From NCBI RefSeq assembly GCF_009932475.1, contig NZ_BJOV01000005.1:1798001-1862000 (forward strand): 64,000 bases of DNA, read 5' to 3'. Origin of the DNA: Gordonia spumicola (GTDB taxonomy: Bacteria > Actinomycetota > Actinomycetes > Mycobacteriales > Mycobacteriaceae). Positions 17,721 to 26,946 of the stretch are shown here, piece after piece. The notes below the pieces were generated by a model. It saw only the letters and a program-made list of their open reading frames with translations. It made no database searches and had not been told where the DNA came from. The translations under genes were made by a program, and so were the position numbers. Position 1 is the stretch's first letter; each line of letters starts with the position of its first letter.

Positions 17721-18353
17721 ATGTCCAGCATAGTGATCGGCGTCATCGCATGCGCCGTCGGCGCGCTGTTCTGCCTGCGCGGAGTGATCGCGATGCGCGT
17801 CGTCATCGCGCTGTGGGGAGCGTTCCTCGGACTCTCCGTCGGCGGCGGGACCATCGCGTCGATCATGGGCGAGAGCGTCCTCTCCTCACTCACCGGCTGG
17901 GTGGTCGGCATCGCCGTCGCGTTGACGTTCGCCGTGCTCGCGTACGTGTACTACAGCGTGGCCGTGATCATCGCCGTCGGATCGGTGGGATTCGTGCTCG
18001 GAACCGCCGTCATGACCGCCACCGACATCACCTGGAACTGGGCGGTCATCACCGGCGGCGTGATCGCGGGCGTCGTGTTGGCGATCATCGCCATCGTCGC
18101 CGACTTCCCGGCCCTCCTGCTCGTCGTCATCACCGCGTACGGCGGGTCCGCGGTGATGACCGCGGGAATCATGCTGATCACCGGGACACTCACCGCGGAG
18201 GAGATCGTTCACACGTCGATCAGCACCGATCCCAGCGACGCGTGGTGGTGGTATGCGCTGCAGGTGGCGCTGATGATCGTCGGCATCGTCGTGCAGTCCC
18301 GACTCGTCGGCGACGAGCGCACGATGCGTCAGCATTGGAAGGCCGACGCGTAA
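17721..18353 (+). CDS. Multi-spanning membrane protein, DUF4203/TMEM198-like
   Basis: A 210-residue integral membrane protein with about seven hydrophobic segments (for example SSIVIGVIACAVGALFCLRG, ILSSLTGW followed by VVGIAVALTFAVLAYVYYS, VITGGVIAGVVLAIIAIVAD). A periplasmic-type loop near TSISTDPSDAWWW precedes the last helix, and the tail (RLVGDERTMRQHWKADA) is cytosolic-looking. Glycine-rich helices and segment order resemble DUF4203/TMEM198-type proteins. No transport motif or catalytic residue is visible. The gene stands alone, 45 bp after the DUF6319-like gene and about 100 bp before the heme operon. Confidence 0.7.
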   Translation: MSSIVIGVIACAVGALFCLRGVIAMRVVIALWGAFLGLSVGGGTIASIMGESVLSSLTGWVVGIAVALTFAVLAYVYYSVAVIIAVGSVGFVLGTAVMTATDITWNWAVITGGVIAGVVLAIIAIVADFPALLLVVITAYGGSAVMTAGIMLITGTLTAEEIVHTSISTDPSDAWWWYALQVALMIVGIVVQSRLVGDERTMRQHWKADA

Positions 18354-18416
18354 CGCGCGAACTGGGCAACTTGACACCGGACACTGTCATTCCCCAAAGA
18401 TCAGTGAGACCCAAAG

Positions 18417-18435
18417 GTTGGGTTGCCTTACCTGA
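18417..18435 (+). promoter_or_regulatory. DtxR/IdeR-like iron box before hmuT
   Basis: GTTGGGTTGCCTTACCTGA resembles the 19-bp DtxR/IdeR palindrome TTAGGTTAG-S-CTAACCTAA: the right half matches 7 of 9 and the left half about 5 of 9. It lies 19 bp before the hmuT start codon, where binding of the iron-loaded repressor would block the operon. A TTGACA -35-like hexamer is at 18371-18376. The match is partial, so the site is a prediction. Confidence 0.5.
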
Positions 18436-18453
18436 CCGCCAGGAGCTCTACTC

Positions 18454-19425
18454 GTGCGCATCCGTTCCGCATCCGCCGCGGTGATCCTCGCTGTCGCGCT
18501 CGTCGCAGGCGCGACGGCGTGTAGCGAAGGTTCACCCGATTCGTCGTCGTCGAGCGCGAGCGTCGCGCCGTCGGATGTCGCGAAGAGCCCGGAGTACCAG
18601 GCTGAGCGCACCACCGCCCTCGCGCAGTTCCCGACGCATCCCGCGCAGAAGGTCGTCGCCGCATCCGTGCCGCTCGCCGAAGTCCTGTGGATGCTCGGCG
18701 TGCCCCTGTCCGGAGTGCCGTCGACCACCACCCAGCAGCTGCCCGCGGCGCTCGACTCGGTGCCGCGGATCGGCAGCACCATGTCGCTCGACGTCGAGAA
18801 GATCATCAGCATCGCACCCGACCTCGTCGTGGCGGCGGACGGTGCGCGCAGCATGGTCGATCCGGCGTTGAAGTCGGCGGCCAAGCCCGCGGCCTACCTC
18901 GACACCGACAGCATCGACGACCTGCGCTTCGCCGTCGACGTGCTCGCCACGGCATTCGACAAGAAGGACGCGGGCGACAAGGTGCTCGCGGGCATCGATG
19001 CGCACATCGCCGCGCTCACCGAGGCGTCCGAGGGCAAGCCGCAGCCTAAGGTGCTGACGCTCATCGGCGCATCCGACTCGTTCATGGTGATGAGCGGAGA
19101 CTCGTTCATCGGCAGCCTCGTCGCGAAGGCGGGAGCAGACAACATCGCGACGAGCGCTCTGCACACCACCGAGACGTACACAGCCGTCAACCTCGAGAAC
19201 ATCATCGCGGCGTCGCCCGACGTGGTGCTCGTCCTGCAGTCCGGTGACACCGCGAAGGCGCAGGCCGCGTTCGACGCCGAGGTCGCGAAGAACCCGGCGT
19301 GGCAGAGCCTGCCCGCCTACAAGAACAAGCGCATCCATGTCGTCGACTACTCGGCGTTCGGCTACACCTCCGTCAGTGGCCTCGACAAGGCCGTCCCGAC
19401 CCTGAGCGGCCTGCTGTACCCGTGA
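18454..19425 (+). CDS. hmuT: Heme ABC transporter substrate-binding lipoprotein HmuT
   Basis: A 323-residue class III (helical-backbone) solute-binding lipoprotein. The signal region MRIRSASAAVILAVALVAG ends in the lipobox GATAC (Cys23). The mature protein has the two-lobed pattern of heme/siderophore binders: VVAASVPLAEVLWMLGVPL, SIAPDLVVAADG, DSFIGSLVAKAGADNI and ENIIAASPDVVLVL. GTG 18454 has AGGAG 8 nt upstream. Its stop overlaps the permease start (GTGA), and the downstream HugZ-like gene argues for heme rather than a ferric siderophore. It should capture heme at the outer face of the membrane and deliver it to HmuUV. Confidence 0.87.
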   Translation: MRIRSASAAVILAVALVAGATACSEGSPDSSSSSASVAPSDVAKSPEYQAERTTALAQFPTHPAQKVVAASVPLAEVLWMLGVPLSGVPSTTTQQLPAALDSVPRIGSTMSLDVEKIISIAPDLVVAADGARSMVDPALKSAAKPAAYLDTDSIDDLRFAVDVLATAFDKKDAGDKVLAGIDAHIAALTEASEGKPQPKVLTLIGASDSFMVMSGDSFIGSLVAKAGADNIATSALHTTETYTAVNLENIIAASPDVVLVLQSGDTAKAQAAFDAEVAKNPAWQSLPAYKNKRIHVVDYSAFGYTSVSGLDKAVPTLSGLLYP

Positions 19426-20426
19426 CGACCGTCAGCGCGGCCCCGCGGCAACGCGCCGTGTGGGCGCTTCCGGCCGCGTGGCTTCTCCTCGCCGTCGTCG
19501 CCGTCGTCAGCCTCGGCATGGGCAGCGTGTCGATCTCGCCCGGCCACATCCTGTCGATGGTCGGATCGTCGGCGGACGATCCGCTCGCGACGATCGTCTG
19601 GGACGTCCGACTGCCGCGCGTCGCCCTGGCGATCGTCGTCGGCGCGTGCACCGCCGTGTCGGGAGCGCTCTTGCAGACCGTGATGGGCAATCCGCTCGCC
19701 GATCCCGGCCTGACCGGCGTGACCAGCGGGGCGGCATCGCTCGTCCTGGTGATCCTGCTCGCGGCCCCGAGCTATCACTCGATGATCCCGATCGCCGCAT
19801 TCGGCGGCGGCACGATCGCCGCAGTGCTCGTCTATTCGCTCGCCTGGCGCCGCGACGGCATCAAACCGGTCAACATCATCCTCGCCGGAGTGGCGGTGAA
19901 CGCGCTGGCGGGCGCGTTCATCGCGTTCCTGTCGCTGCGCTACAGCGATCGTCTGCCCGCGGCCATCTCGTGGATGAACGGCAGCCTCGCCGCCAAGGGC
20001 ATGGACGCGGTGTGGATGATGCTCCCCTACGCGATCGTCGGATTGTTCGCAGCGATGCTGTGCATTCGATCGGCCAACGTGATGCGCCTCGGCGACGACG
20101 TCGCCCGCAACCTCGGCGAAGGAGTCAACCGCACGCGCATCGTATTGTCAGTGGTCGCGGTGTTCCTCGCCGCCATCGCCGTCTCGGCCGTCGGCGTCAT
20201 CGGATTCGTCGGCCTCGTCGTCCCGCACATCGCACGGATGATCGTCGGCTCCAATCATGCGGTGTTGATCCCGATGAGCACCGCGATGGGAGCGCTGTTG
20301 ATCCTGATCTCCGATACCGTCGGGCGCACCGCGTTCGCGCCCGTCGAGATCCCGGCGGGCATCATCATGGCCGCGATCGGCGCCCCCTACTTCCTGTTCC
20401 TCATGCGCAGGCAGGCGGCGCTGTAG
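19422..20426 (+). CDS. hmuU: Heme ABC transporter permease HmuU (FecCD family)
   Basis: A 334-residue FecCD/BtuC-type permease with about ten membrane helices. Landmarks are LPRVALAIVVGACTAVSGALLQ (helix 2 region, split here), NPLADPGLTGVTSGA (the conserved substrate-gate loop), and GVIGFVGLVVPHIAR with its Gly that contacts the ATPase. GTG 19422 overlaps the hmuT stop by 4 bp, and hmuV follows after 2 bp, giving a tight operon. It forms the membrane channel for heme passage. Confidence 0.9.
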   Translation: MTTVSAAPRQRAVWALPAAWLLLAVVAVVSLGMGSVSISPGHILSMVGSSADDPLATIVWDVRLPRVALAIVVGACTAVSGALLQTVMGNPLADPGLTGVTSGAASLVLVILLAAPSYHSMIPIAAFGGGTIAAVLVYSLAWRRDGIKPVNIILAGVAVNALAGAFIAFLSLRYSDRLPAAISWMNGSLAAKGMDAVWMMLPYAIVGLFAAMLCIRSANVMRLGDDVARNLGEGVNRTRIVLSVVAVFLAAIAVSAVGVIGFVGLVVPHIARMIVGSNHAVLIPMSTAMGALLILISDTVGRTAFAPVEIPAGIIMAAIGAPYFLFLMRRQAAL

Positions 20427-20428
20427 AC

Positions 20429-21247
20429 ATGCTCCTGGAATCTCGTGGCCTCGTCGTCTCGTACGGATCCGACCGCGTGGTCGACGACGTCTCGCTCGGC
20501 GTCGACACCGGTGAGGTCGTCAGTCTCATCGGTCCCAACGGCTCCGGCAAGTCGACCGTCCTGAAGGCCCTGAACGGGCGGCTCTCCCCCGGCGCCGGCA
20601 GCGTCCTGATCGACGGTGAGGACTCGACGACCTGGCCGTCCCGCCGGCGGGCGCAGACCATCGGCATGCTCAACCAGGTGAACGCCGCACCACCCGACAT
20701 GACCGTGCGCGAACTCGTCGGCTACGGCCGCCACCCGCATCGACGCTGGTACGAGCGGGCGACGGCGGACGACGCCGACGCCGTCGACTGGGCGATCGCC
20801 CACACCGAACTCGAGAAGTTCGCCGACCGCCCGGTCACCCAACTCTCCGGCGGCGAGGCACAGCGCGCGTGGTTGGCGATGGTGCTCGCACAGCGGCCCC
20901 GCGTCCTGCTTCTCGACGAGCCGACCACCTATCTGGACATCGCACACCAGCACGAGGTGCTCGAGGTGGTGACCGCGCTCAACCGGTCCCTCGGCATCGC
21001 GGTGCTGATGGTCCTGCACGACCTCGGTCAGGCGGCCGCGTTCAGCGATCGGATCGTGACGCTGTCGTCGGGCCGCGTCGTCGCCGACGGATCGCCGACC
21101 GAGGTGTTGACTCCCGACCTCATCCGCGCCGTGTACGGGATGAACGCCGAGGTCACCGCGGATCCGGCGACGGGACGCCCGCGTATTCACCTGCTTCGGC
21201 ATCGCCAGGATGCCGCCGTTCCCAGCCCCGAGGAGAAGACCCTATGA
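20429..21247 (+). CDS. hmuV: Heme ABC transporter ATP-binding protein HmuV
   Basis: A 272-residue FepC/BtuD-type ATPase. Walker A GPNGSGKST, Q-loop near GMLNQVNAAPPD, signature LSGGEAQRAWLAM, Walker B VLLLDEPTTYLD and switch His in VLMVLHDLGQAA are all intact. ATG 20429 follows the hmuU stop by 2 bp, and its stop overlaps the next start as ATGA. It powers heme uptake with HmuT and HmuU. Confidence 0.92.
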   Translation: MLLESRGLVVSYGSDRVVDDVSLGVDTGEVVSLIGPNGSGKSTVLKALNGRLSPGAGSVLIDGEDSTTWPSRRRAQTIGMLNQVNAAPPDMTVRELVGYGRHPHRRWYERATADDADAVDWAIAHTELEKFADRPVTQLSGGEAQRAWLAMVLAQRPRVLLLDEPTTYLDIAHQHEVLEVVTALNRSLGIAVLMVLHDLGQAAAFSDRIVTLSSGRVVADGSPTEVLTPDLIRAVYGMNAEVTADPATGRPRIHLLRHRQDAAVPSPEEKTL

Positions 21248-21741
21248 CCGCAGACGCAGAGTTCGAGAAGGCCCGCGCCGGATACCGTGAGTTCATCGCG
21301 GGCCGCAAGACCGTCGTCATCGCGACGAAGGACGCCGACGGCGAGCCCTTCCAGTCGATCGCACCGTTCGTCCACCGCGGCGACGACGTGTACGTGTACG
21401 TCAGCGAGATCGCCGAACACTACCGCTACCTGGCGGCGGGCGCGACCGCTCGCCTCCTGCTGCACGCGGACGAGGCGTCGTCGAACAACATCTTCGGCGT
21501 CGAACGCGCGTCGTTCGTCTGTGACGTCGAGCAGGTCCCCGAGGAGGGCAACGACGAGGTGTTCGCCGGCTTCGCCGACATGTCGAACGAGAAGATGGTC
21601 CAGGTGCTCCGCGGCCTCGACTTCCATCTGTTCCGCCTCACGCCCACCGACGGACGGTACGTCGTCGGCTTCGGCAAGGCGTTCGACGTCAGCTTCGACG
21701 GCTCGCGTTTCGACCACGTCGTGATCGACAAGAAGGCCTGA
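21244..21741 (+). CDS. HugZ-like heme-degrading/PNPOx-fold protein
   Basis: A 165-residue split-beta-barrel (pyridoxamine-phosphate-oxidase-like) protein that resembles HugZ-family heme oxygenases: FIAGRKTVVIATKDADGEP, SIAPFVHRGDDVYVYVSEIA (FMN/heme barrel strand), ATARLLLHADE, and C-terminal DFHLFRLTPTDGRYVVGFGKAF. It is translationally coupled to hmuV (ATGA), which strongly suggests a role in handling imported heme, probably ring opening to free iron. It lacks the extra DUF2470 domain some relatives carry; a separate DUF2470 protein is encoded at 8591-8896. Heme oxygenase activity is inferred from family and context. Confidence 0.82.
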   Translation: MTADAEFEKARAGYREFIAGRKTVVIATKDADGEPFQSIAPFVHRGDDVYVYVSEIAEHYRYLAAGATARLLLHADEASSNNIFGVERASFVCDVEQVPEEGNDEVFAGFADMSNEKMVQVLRGLDFHLFRLTPTDGRYVVGFGKAFDVSFDGSRFDHVVIDKKA

Positions 21742-21751
21742 TCAGCGCGTA

Positions 21752-21765
21752 GGCCCCCGGGGGCC
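21752..21765. terminator. GC palindrome between convergent hugZ-like and dgt genes
   Basis: GGCCCCCGGGGGCC is a perfect 14-bp palindrome in the 26-bp gap between convergent stop codons. It has no T-tract, so it may act as a bidirectional transcription barrier rather than a classical terminator. Confidence 0.4.
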
Positions 21766-21767
21766 GA

Positions 21768-23045
21768 TCAGCCGAGGTGCGCCTGCACCTCGGCGCTCGA
21801 CTTGTCGAGGCGTTCGAGTCGGCCCTCGGTCATGGACGCTATCTGGTCGACGACGACCCGCATCCGTTGGTCGTCGTCGGACGCCCGGTTCCAGCGGTCG
21901 GCGAAGAACGGGTCGAGCCCGCCCGGCGACGTCACCAGCAGCATCTCGGCGACCCGATGGATCCGTTCGCGCTGCCGGTCCTGACGCGCGCGGTGCCGCG
22001 GGTCGGAGAAGATGAACCGCAGGGCGACGGTCTTGAGGACGGCCACCTCGGCCGCGACGTCGTCGGGCACGGTGAGGTCGGCGTCGTACCGTCGGACCGG
22101 CCGGTAGTCGACGGCCGCGCGGGTCGACCTGATCGCGGTGGACGCGAATCGGCCGATCAGCTCGGACGTGAGGCGTTTGAGGCGGACCGAGGCGTCGAGC
22201 GAACCGTCGAAGTCCCCCAGATCGGCGAAGATCTCCATCTCCGAGAGGCGCTGAGCCGCGTCGATCAGCGGCGCCGGGTCGTCCCCGCCGAAGTACCGCA
22301 TGCCGAGCTCGGCGAGGGTCTGCTGGTCGTCGCGTGCGCCGAGCTGTCGCAGATCGATGCGTCCGCCGATCACACCGTCTTCGAGGTCGTGGACCGAATA
22401 GGCGACGTCGTCCGACCAGTCCATGACCTGCGCTTCGAGGCATCGCCTGCCGTCGGGCGCACCCGCGCGGACCCAGGCGAGGGCGGGTTCGTCTTCGACG
22501 TAGGCCCCGTACTTGCTGCCCGGAGCAGAGCGCGACCACGGGTATTTGAGCGTCGAATCGAGTGATGCGCGAGTCAGGTTGAGTCCGGCGCTCTCCCCGT
22601 CGGGCGACAGGATCTTGGGCTCGAGCGCGGTCAGGATCCGCAGATTCTGGGCGTTCCCCTCGAATCCGCCGCGGTCGCGCGCCAATTCTTCGAGGGCCCG
22701 CTCGCCGTTGTGTCCGTACGGCGGATGCCCGATGTCGTGGGCCAGACCGGCCATCTCGACGAGGTCGGGATCGCAGCCCAGACCGACCGCGATGCCGCGG
22801 CCGATCTGGCCCACTTCCAACGAGTGCGTCAGGCGCGTGCGGGGATTGTCACCTTCGCGCGGTCCGACGACTTGCGTCTTGTCCGCGAGGCGCCGCAGTG
22901 CCGCCGAATGCAGCACGCGCGCGCGGTCGCGGGCGAAGTCGCTCCGGTGGTCGGTCGTGGGATCGACGACGGCGAGCTTGGGCCCTTCGGCCACCATGCG
23001 TTCGACGTCGTCCGCGGAGTACGCCGCGACGGGCGGATCTGCCAC
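21768..23045 (-). CDS. dgt: Deoxyguanosinetriphosphate triphosphohydrolase
   Basis: A 425-residue HD-domain dNTPase that splits dGTP (and often other dNTPs) into nucleoside and triphosphate, limiting dNTP pools. HD-fold metal ligands are His74 (RLTHSLEV), His103-Asp104 ([18 protein letters not shown]) and a later Asp in [34 protein letters not shown] is the family's N-terminal signature. Length is typical of actinobacterial Dgt (compare Rv2344c). The gene lies 22 bp downstream of the cold-shock gene on the same strand. Confidence 0.93.
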   Translation of the reverse strand: MADPPVAAYSADDVERMVAEGPKLAVVDPTTDHRSDFARDRARVLHSAALRRLADKTQVVGPREGDNPRTRLTHSLEVGQIGRGIAVGLGCDPDLVEMAGLAHDIGHPPYGHNGERALEELARDRGGFEGNAQNLRILTALEPKILSPDGESAGLNLTRASLDSTLKYPWSRSAPGSKYGAYVEDEPALAWVRAGAPDGRRCLEAQVMDWSDDVAYSVHDLEDGVIGGRIDLRQLGARDDQQTLAELGMRYFGGDDPAPLIDAAQRLSEMEIFADLGDFDGSLDASVRLKRLTSELIGRFASTAIRSTRAAVDYRPVRRYDADLTVPDDVAAEVAVLKTVALRFIFSDPRHRARQDRQRERIHRVAEMLLVTSPGGLDPFFADRWNRASDDDQRMRVVVDQIASMTEGRLERLDKSSAEVQAHLG

Positions 23046-23067
23046 AGACCGACCAGCGGATGGGGAA

Positions 23068-23574
23068 TTAATCGTTCGACCACCCGCGCGCGGCGGCGAG
23101 GTCGAGGATGCGCGAACGGATCGACGTGATCTGACGCGCGGTCAGGTCGGGCGCCGAGTCGAGCAGCAGCTCCGTGATCTCGTTCGACAGCGGGCCGCCC
23201 GCGTGACGGCTCGGACGGCGCGGTCCGCGGTCCCGGTCACCGCGGTCGCCACGGTCGTTGCGATCGAAACGGTCACGGCGATCGCCACGATCGCCACGGT
23301 CGCCGAAGCGTCCGCGGGTGTCGTCGCGACGCTGCGCGCGCTCGGCGGCCGGATCGCCCGCGGGGGCCTCCTCGGTCACCTTGACGTTCGTGGCCTTCGA
23401 GCCACGATCGGTGCTCTCGACGTCGAACTCCACGACCGCGCCGGGGCGCAGCAGGTTCTCGTCGATGCTGATGTCGTTGATGTGCAGGAACACGTCGTCC
23501 CCGCCGTCCGCCGGTGCCAGAAATCCGAACCCGCGATTCGAGTCGAAATGCACAACCTTGCCGCTGACAGCCAC
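23068..23574 (-). CDS. Cold-shock domain protein with RGD/RDR-rich linker
   Basis: A 168-residue protein. Residues 1-65 are a cold-shock domain with RNP1 NRGFGFL and RNP2 DVFLHINDI, which binds single-stranded RNA or DNA. A disordered Arg/Asp/Gly-rich stretch follows ([20 protein letters not shown], about residues 90-120), then a conserved C-terminal helical part ([20 protein letters not shown]). GTG 23574 gives [15 protein letters not shown], the usual CSD start; the upstream in-frame start adds an unrelated tail. The linker may aid RNA binding or condensation. Cotranscription with dgt is likely given the 22-bp spacing. Confidence 0.85.
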   Translation of the reverse strand: MAVSGKVVHFDSNRGFGFLAPADGGDDVFLHINDISIDENLLRPGAVVEFDVESTDRGSKATNVKVTEEAPAGDPAAERAQRRDDTRGRFGDRGDRGDRRDRFDRNDRGDRGDRDRGPRRPSRHAGGPLSNEITELLLDSAPDLTARQITSIRSRILDLAAARGWSND

Positions 23575-23823
23575 CCTAGTACTCGCTCTCCGAAATGCGC
23601 CCACATCGCGGACCCCTTGCCCGCGCGACGCACTCTGTTCTCAATCATGCCTTATCAGAGGCTTTCGCACCTAGCGAAATCGCCTGGTCTAGACGGGAAT
23701 CACTTCCCGACCGCCGACACTCGCACCGCCCGGCATACGACCACCGAGAGCACAATCGTTGATGCGCGTCGTCGTTCCGGAGACGATGTACCGACTATCA
23801 CCGCATCAAGGAGGCTCCACCTC

Positions 23824-25047
23824 GTGACCGCCAGCGACTCTCGGCCCACGCCGCGCATCGAGACCCTGACGACCGACGACCAGGTTCGAGAGGCGTTCGC
23901 GGTGTTCGGGCGCGCGATGATCGGGATCGACTTCGGGGGGCTCGACGCGGCGACGATCACCGAACCGGGACGGTACCTGGGAGCATTCGACGGCGACACG
24001 ATCATCGGCGGAGCCGATTCGTACGAGACGACGTTGACCGTCCCCGGTGGGACGCGAGTTCCGCATGCTTCCGTGACCCACATCGGTGTGCTGCCCTCAC
24101 ACCGCAGACGAGGAGTGCTCACCGCGCTGATCCGCAGACAACTCGACGACGCGTCCGCGCGCGGGGAGATCGTCGCGACGTTGCGCGCCTCCGAGGCGCT
24201 GATCTACGGACGGTACGGATACGGCGTCGCCGGACACACCCGATCCCTGACCATCGACCGGTCCCGCACCGACCTGCTCGCGGGCCCCGACGACCTCGGA
24301 GCGGTGCGGCTCGCCGACGACATCGACGTCTCGACGCTCGCATCGATCCACGACCGCCAGGCGACACCCGGGTCCACCACGCGATCGCCGGGCTGGTGGA
24401 CCAACGCCCGACGTCGCGCCGCGGGCGAACCGCTGCGGTACGTGATCGTTCACAGCACTGACGGCGTCGACGACGGATACGCCGTCTACCGTGCGGTCGA
24501 CCCGGCGACCTGGTGGACGAGCCGGAACCGGACGATCCAGATCACCGACTTCGTCGCCCTCACCGACGACGCTCATCGCGGCCTGTGGCGACATCTGTTC
24601 GACCTCGACCTGGTCGACACGATCACCGTCGCGACGGCGGCCGTCGACGACCCGCTCCCCTTGCTCGTCGCCGATCGACGGTCGGTGACTCTCGGGCCGG
24701 TGACAGACGAGATCTGGTTGCGACTCATCGACGTCGAAGCGGCCCTGAGGGCACGCTCGTATCGCGCGGGCGAACCGGTGACGATCCGGGTGATCGACTC
24801 GCTCCGCCCGTCCAATCACGGCTCGTACCGACTGAGCGCGGACGGCGTCGAGCGGTCCGCGGACACGGCGGAGGTGACCGTCGACGTCGCGGACCTGGCC
24901 GCCGTGTACCTCGGCGACACCCGGTGGCGCCAACTCTGCGCCGCAGGCCGCCTTCACGGCTCGACGCCGCCGGACCCACGAGCCGTGGAGCGTCTCGACA
25001 TCCTGTTCGCGACCGACCGCGCACCGCACTCGGGCACCACCTTCTGA
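23824..25047 (+). CDS. Eis-family GNAT acetyltransferase
   Basis: A 407-residue GNAT protein with the architecture of Eis (M. tuberculosis Eis is 402 residues). The N-terminal GNAT domain has THIGVLPSHRRRGVLTALI (acetyl-CoA loop) and ALIYGRYGYGVA. A second GNAT-like domain follows, then a C-terminal SCP2-like domain. The chain ends in Phe (GTTF); in Eis the C-terminal carboxylate of the final Phe is used in catalysis, so the end appears conserved. Eis enzymes acetylate aminoglycosides and other amines. GTG 23824 has AAGGAGG 9 nt upstream. DrrAB-type exporter genes follow after 74 bp. Confidence 0.87.
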   Translation: MTASDSRPTPRIETLTTDDQVREAFAVFGRAMIGIDFGGLDAATITEPGRYLGAFDGDTIIGGADSYETTLTVPGGTRVPHASVTHIGVLPSHRRRGVLTALIRRQLDDASARGEIVATLRASEALIYGRYGYGVAGHTRSLTIDRSRTDLLAGPDDLGAVRLADDIDVSTLASIHDRQATPGSTTRSPGWWTNARRRAAGEPLRYVIVHSTDGVDDGYAVYRAVDPATWWTSRNRTIQITDFVALTDDAHRGLWRHLFDLDLVDTITVATAAVDDPLPLLVADRRSVTLGPVTDEIWLRLIDVEAALRARSYRAGEPVTIRVIDSLRPSNHGSYRLSADGVERSADTAEVTVDVADLAAVYLGDTRWRQLCAAGRLHGSTPPDPRAVERLDILFATDRAPHSGTTF

Positions 25048-25072
25048 CCACGACAGCCGACGACACCCGCAC

Positions 25073-25087
25073 GTAAGTCGGTGTAAG
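25073..25087 (+). promoter_or_regulatory. Direct GTAAG repeats upstream of drrA-like gene
   Basis: GTAAG occurs at 25073-25077 and 25083-25087, ten bases apart in the same orientation, about 35 bp before the drrA start. SARP regulators bind short direct repeats about one helical turn apart, and a SARP gene lies at the end of this cluster. The match is short, so this is a weak prediction. Confidence 0.3.
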
Positions 25088-25121
25088 GCCCACGACAGAC
25101 CCGCCGGGCAGAGTCCTCGGC

Positions 25122-26102
25122 ATGACAACGACCCTCGCGGCGCGCGGCGCCGCCACCCCAGGTCCGGCCACCGATCTCGCGATCGACGCCCGCGGCCTCG
25201 TCAAACGATTCGGCGACAACACCGCCGTCGACGGTGTGGACCTCCAGGTCCCGACCGGCTCCGTCTACGGCGTCCTCGGCCCCAACGGCGCGGGCAAGAC
25301 CACCACGGTCAGCATGCTCGCGACGCTCCTGCGCCCCGACGCGGGCAGCGCGACCGTGTTCGGCTACGACGTGGTCGACGACGCCGTCGCAGTCCGGTCG
25401 CTGATCGGCGTCACCGGCCAGTACGCGTCGGTCGACGAGGACCTCAGCGCACGCCAGAACCTCGTCCTCTTCGGCAGGCTCCTCGGCAAGTCACGGAGTG
25501 CGTCGAAGGCCCGGGCGGACGAGCTGCTCGCCGACTTCGCGCTCGAAGAGGCCGCCGACCGTCCGCTGAAAGACTTCTCCGGCGGCATGCGCCGTCGCCT
25601 CGACCTCGCGGCCAGCCTCATCGACACGCCCCCGCTGTTGTTCCTCGACGAGCCGACGACCGGGCTCGACCCGCGGACCCGCGCCCAGATGTGGGAGACC
25701 ATCCGCAAGCTCGTCGCTCACGGCAGCACCGTGCTGCTGACCACGCAGTACCTCGACGAGGCCGATCAGCTCGCCGACCGGATCGCGGTCATCGACCGCG
25801 GTCGGGTCATCGCCGACGGAACCGCCGACGAGCTCAAGCAATCCGTCGGAACGAGCACCCTCACCCTCACCCCGGTCGACCGCGCCGACGCGTCGACCGT
25901 AGCCGAACTCGCCGAGAGCGTCCTCGGCGAACCCGCGGTCCTCAGCGCCGAGGCGGGCCGGGTGACGGCTCCGCTGCACCGCCAGGACCTGGTCCCCGAC
26001 CTGCTCATCGCGCTCCGCGAACGCGACATCACCGTCGACGAGATCGCCGTCTCCAAGCCGAGCCTCGACGAGGTGTTCCTCACCATCACCGGTCGCGACT
26101 GA
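25122..26102 (+). CDS. DrrA-type ABC exporter ATP-binding protein
   Basis: A 326-residue daunorubicin-resistance-family ATPase. Walker A GPNGAGKTT, Q-loop GVTGQYASVDEDLSARQN, signature FSGGMRRRLDLA, Walker B LLFLDEPTTGLDPRTR and switch region LLTTQYLDEADQL are intact. The DrrA-specific C-terminal extension ends SKPSLDEVFLTITGRD. It should energise export of a hydrophobic compound (drug, lipid or pigment) through the permease encoded 16 bp downstream. Substrate unknown. Confidence 0.9.
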   Translation: MTTTLAARGAATPGPATDLAIDARGLVKRFGDNTAVDGVDLQVPTGSVYGVLGPNGAGKTTTVSMLATLLRPDAGSATVFGYDVVDDAVAVRSLIGVTGQYASVDEDLSARQNLVLFGRLLGKSRSASKARADELLADFALEEAADRPLKDFSGGMRRRLDLAASLIDTPPLLFLDEPTTGLDPRTRAQMWETIRKLVAHGSTVLLTTQYLDEADQLADRIAVIDRGRVIADGTADELKQSVGTSTLTLTPVDRADASTVAELAESVLGEPAVLSAEAGRVTAPLHRQDLVPDLLIALRERDITVDEIAVSKPSLDEVFLTITGRD

Positions 26103-26118
26103 CCGAAAGGACTCCCCC

Positions 26119-26946
26119 ATGACCACAACTCTCGAGCGGACGTCGATCAGCATCGACACCGTCCGCCACTCCGCCAAGACATCGGTGAGCATCGCCGACA
26201 CCGTCCGCCAGTCGTTCTCGTTCGCGGGCCGCGGCGTCGTCAAGATGCGCCGCAATCCCGAACAGTTCTTCGACGTCGTCCTGCAGCCGATCATCTTCAC
26301 CTTGATGTTCACGTACATCTTCGGCGGAGCCATCAGCGGCGACGTCAGCTCGTACCTGCCGGTGATCATCCCCGGCATCCTCGTGCAGACCGTGATCGTC
26401 ACATCGATCGTCACCGGCACCCAGCTGCGCGAGGACATGAACAAGGGCGTGTTCGACCGCTTCCGGTCACTGCCGATCGCCCGCATCAGCCCGCTCGCGG
26501 GCGCATTGCTCGCCGACGTCATCCGCTACCTCGTCGCCAGCGTCATCACGTTCTCGGTCGGCATCGCGATGGGCTGGCGACCCGAGCCCATCGGCGTCCT
26601 CGGATCCGTCGTCCTGGTCCTGATCTGCAGTTTCGCCGTGTCATGGATCTTCGCGCTCATGGGCTGCCTGATGAGCAAGGCGTCGTCGGTGCAAGGCGTC
26701 TCGATGCTGATCATGTTCCCGCTGACGTTCATGTCGAACGCGTTCGTCCCCGTCGAGACCATGCCGACCTGGCTGCAGAAGTTCGTCGACGTAAACCCGA
26801 TCAGCCACCTCGTGTCGGCCGTCCGCGAGCTCTGCAACGACGGCCACGTCGGCACTCACGTGTTGTGGAGCCTCGTCGGAGCCGCGATCATCACCGCGGT
26901 GTTCGCACCGCTCGCGGTTCGCGCCTACATCCGCACCGCCAAGTAG
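26119..26946 (+). CDS. DrrB-type ABC-2 permease
   Basis: A 275-residue ABC-2 membrane protein with about six helices. An N-terminal cytosolic arm (SFAGRGVVKMRRNPEQFFDVV) precedes QPIIFTLMFTYIFGGAI. The conserved GIAMGWRPEP / MLIMFPLTFMSNAFVPVETMP / VDVNPISHLVSAVREL pattern marks the DrrB family. GAAAGGA precedes ATG 26119 at normal spacing. Its TAG stop is immediately followed by the SARP stop on the other strand, with no bases between. Confidence 0.9.
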   Translation: MTTTLERTSISIDTVRHSAKTSVSIADTVRQSFSFAGRGVVKMRRNPEQFFDVVLQPIIFTLMFTYIFGGAISGDVSSYLPVIIPGILVQTVIVTSIVTGTQLREDMNKGVFDRFRSLPIARISPLAGALLADVIRYLVASVITFSVGIAMGWRPEPIGVLGSVVLVLICSFAVSWIFALMGCLMSKASSVQGVSMLIMFPLTFMSNAFVPVETMPTWLQKFVDVNPISHLVSAVRELCNDGHVGTHVLWSLVGAAIITAVFAPLAVRAYIRTAK

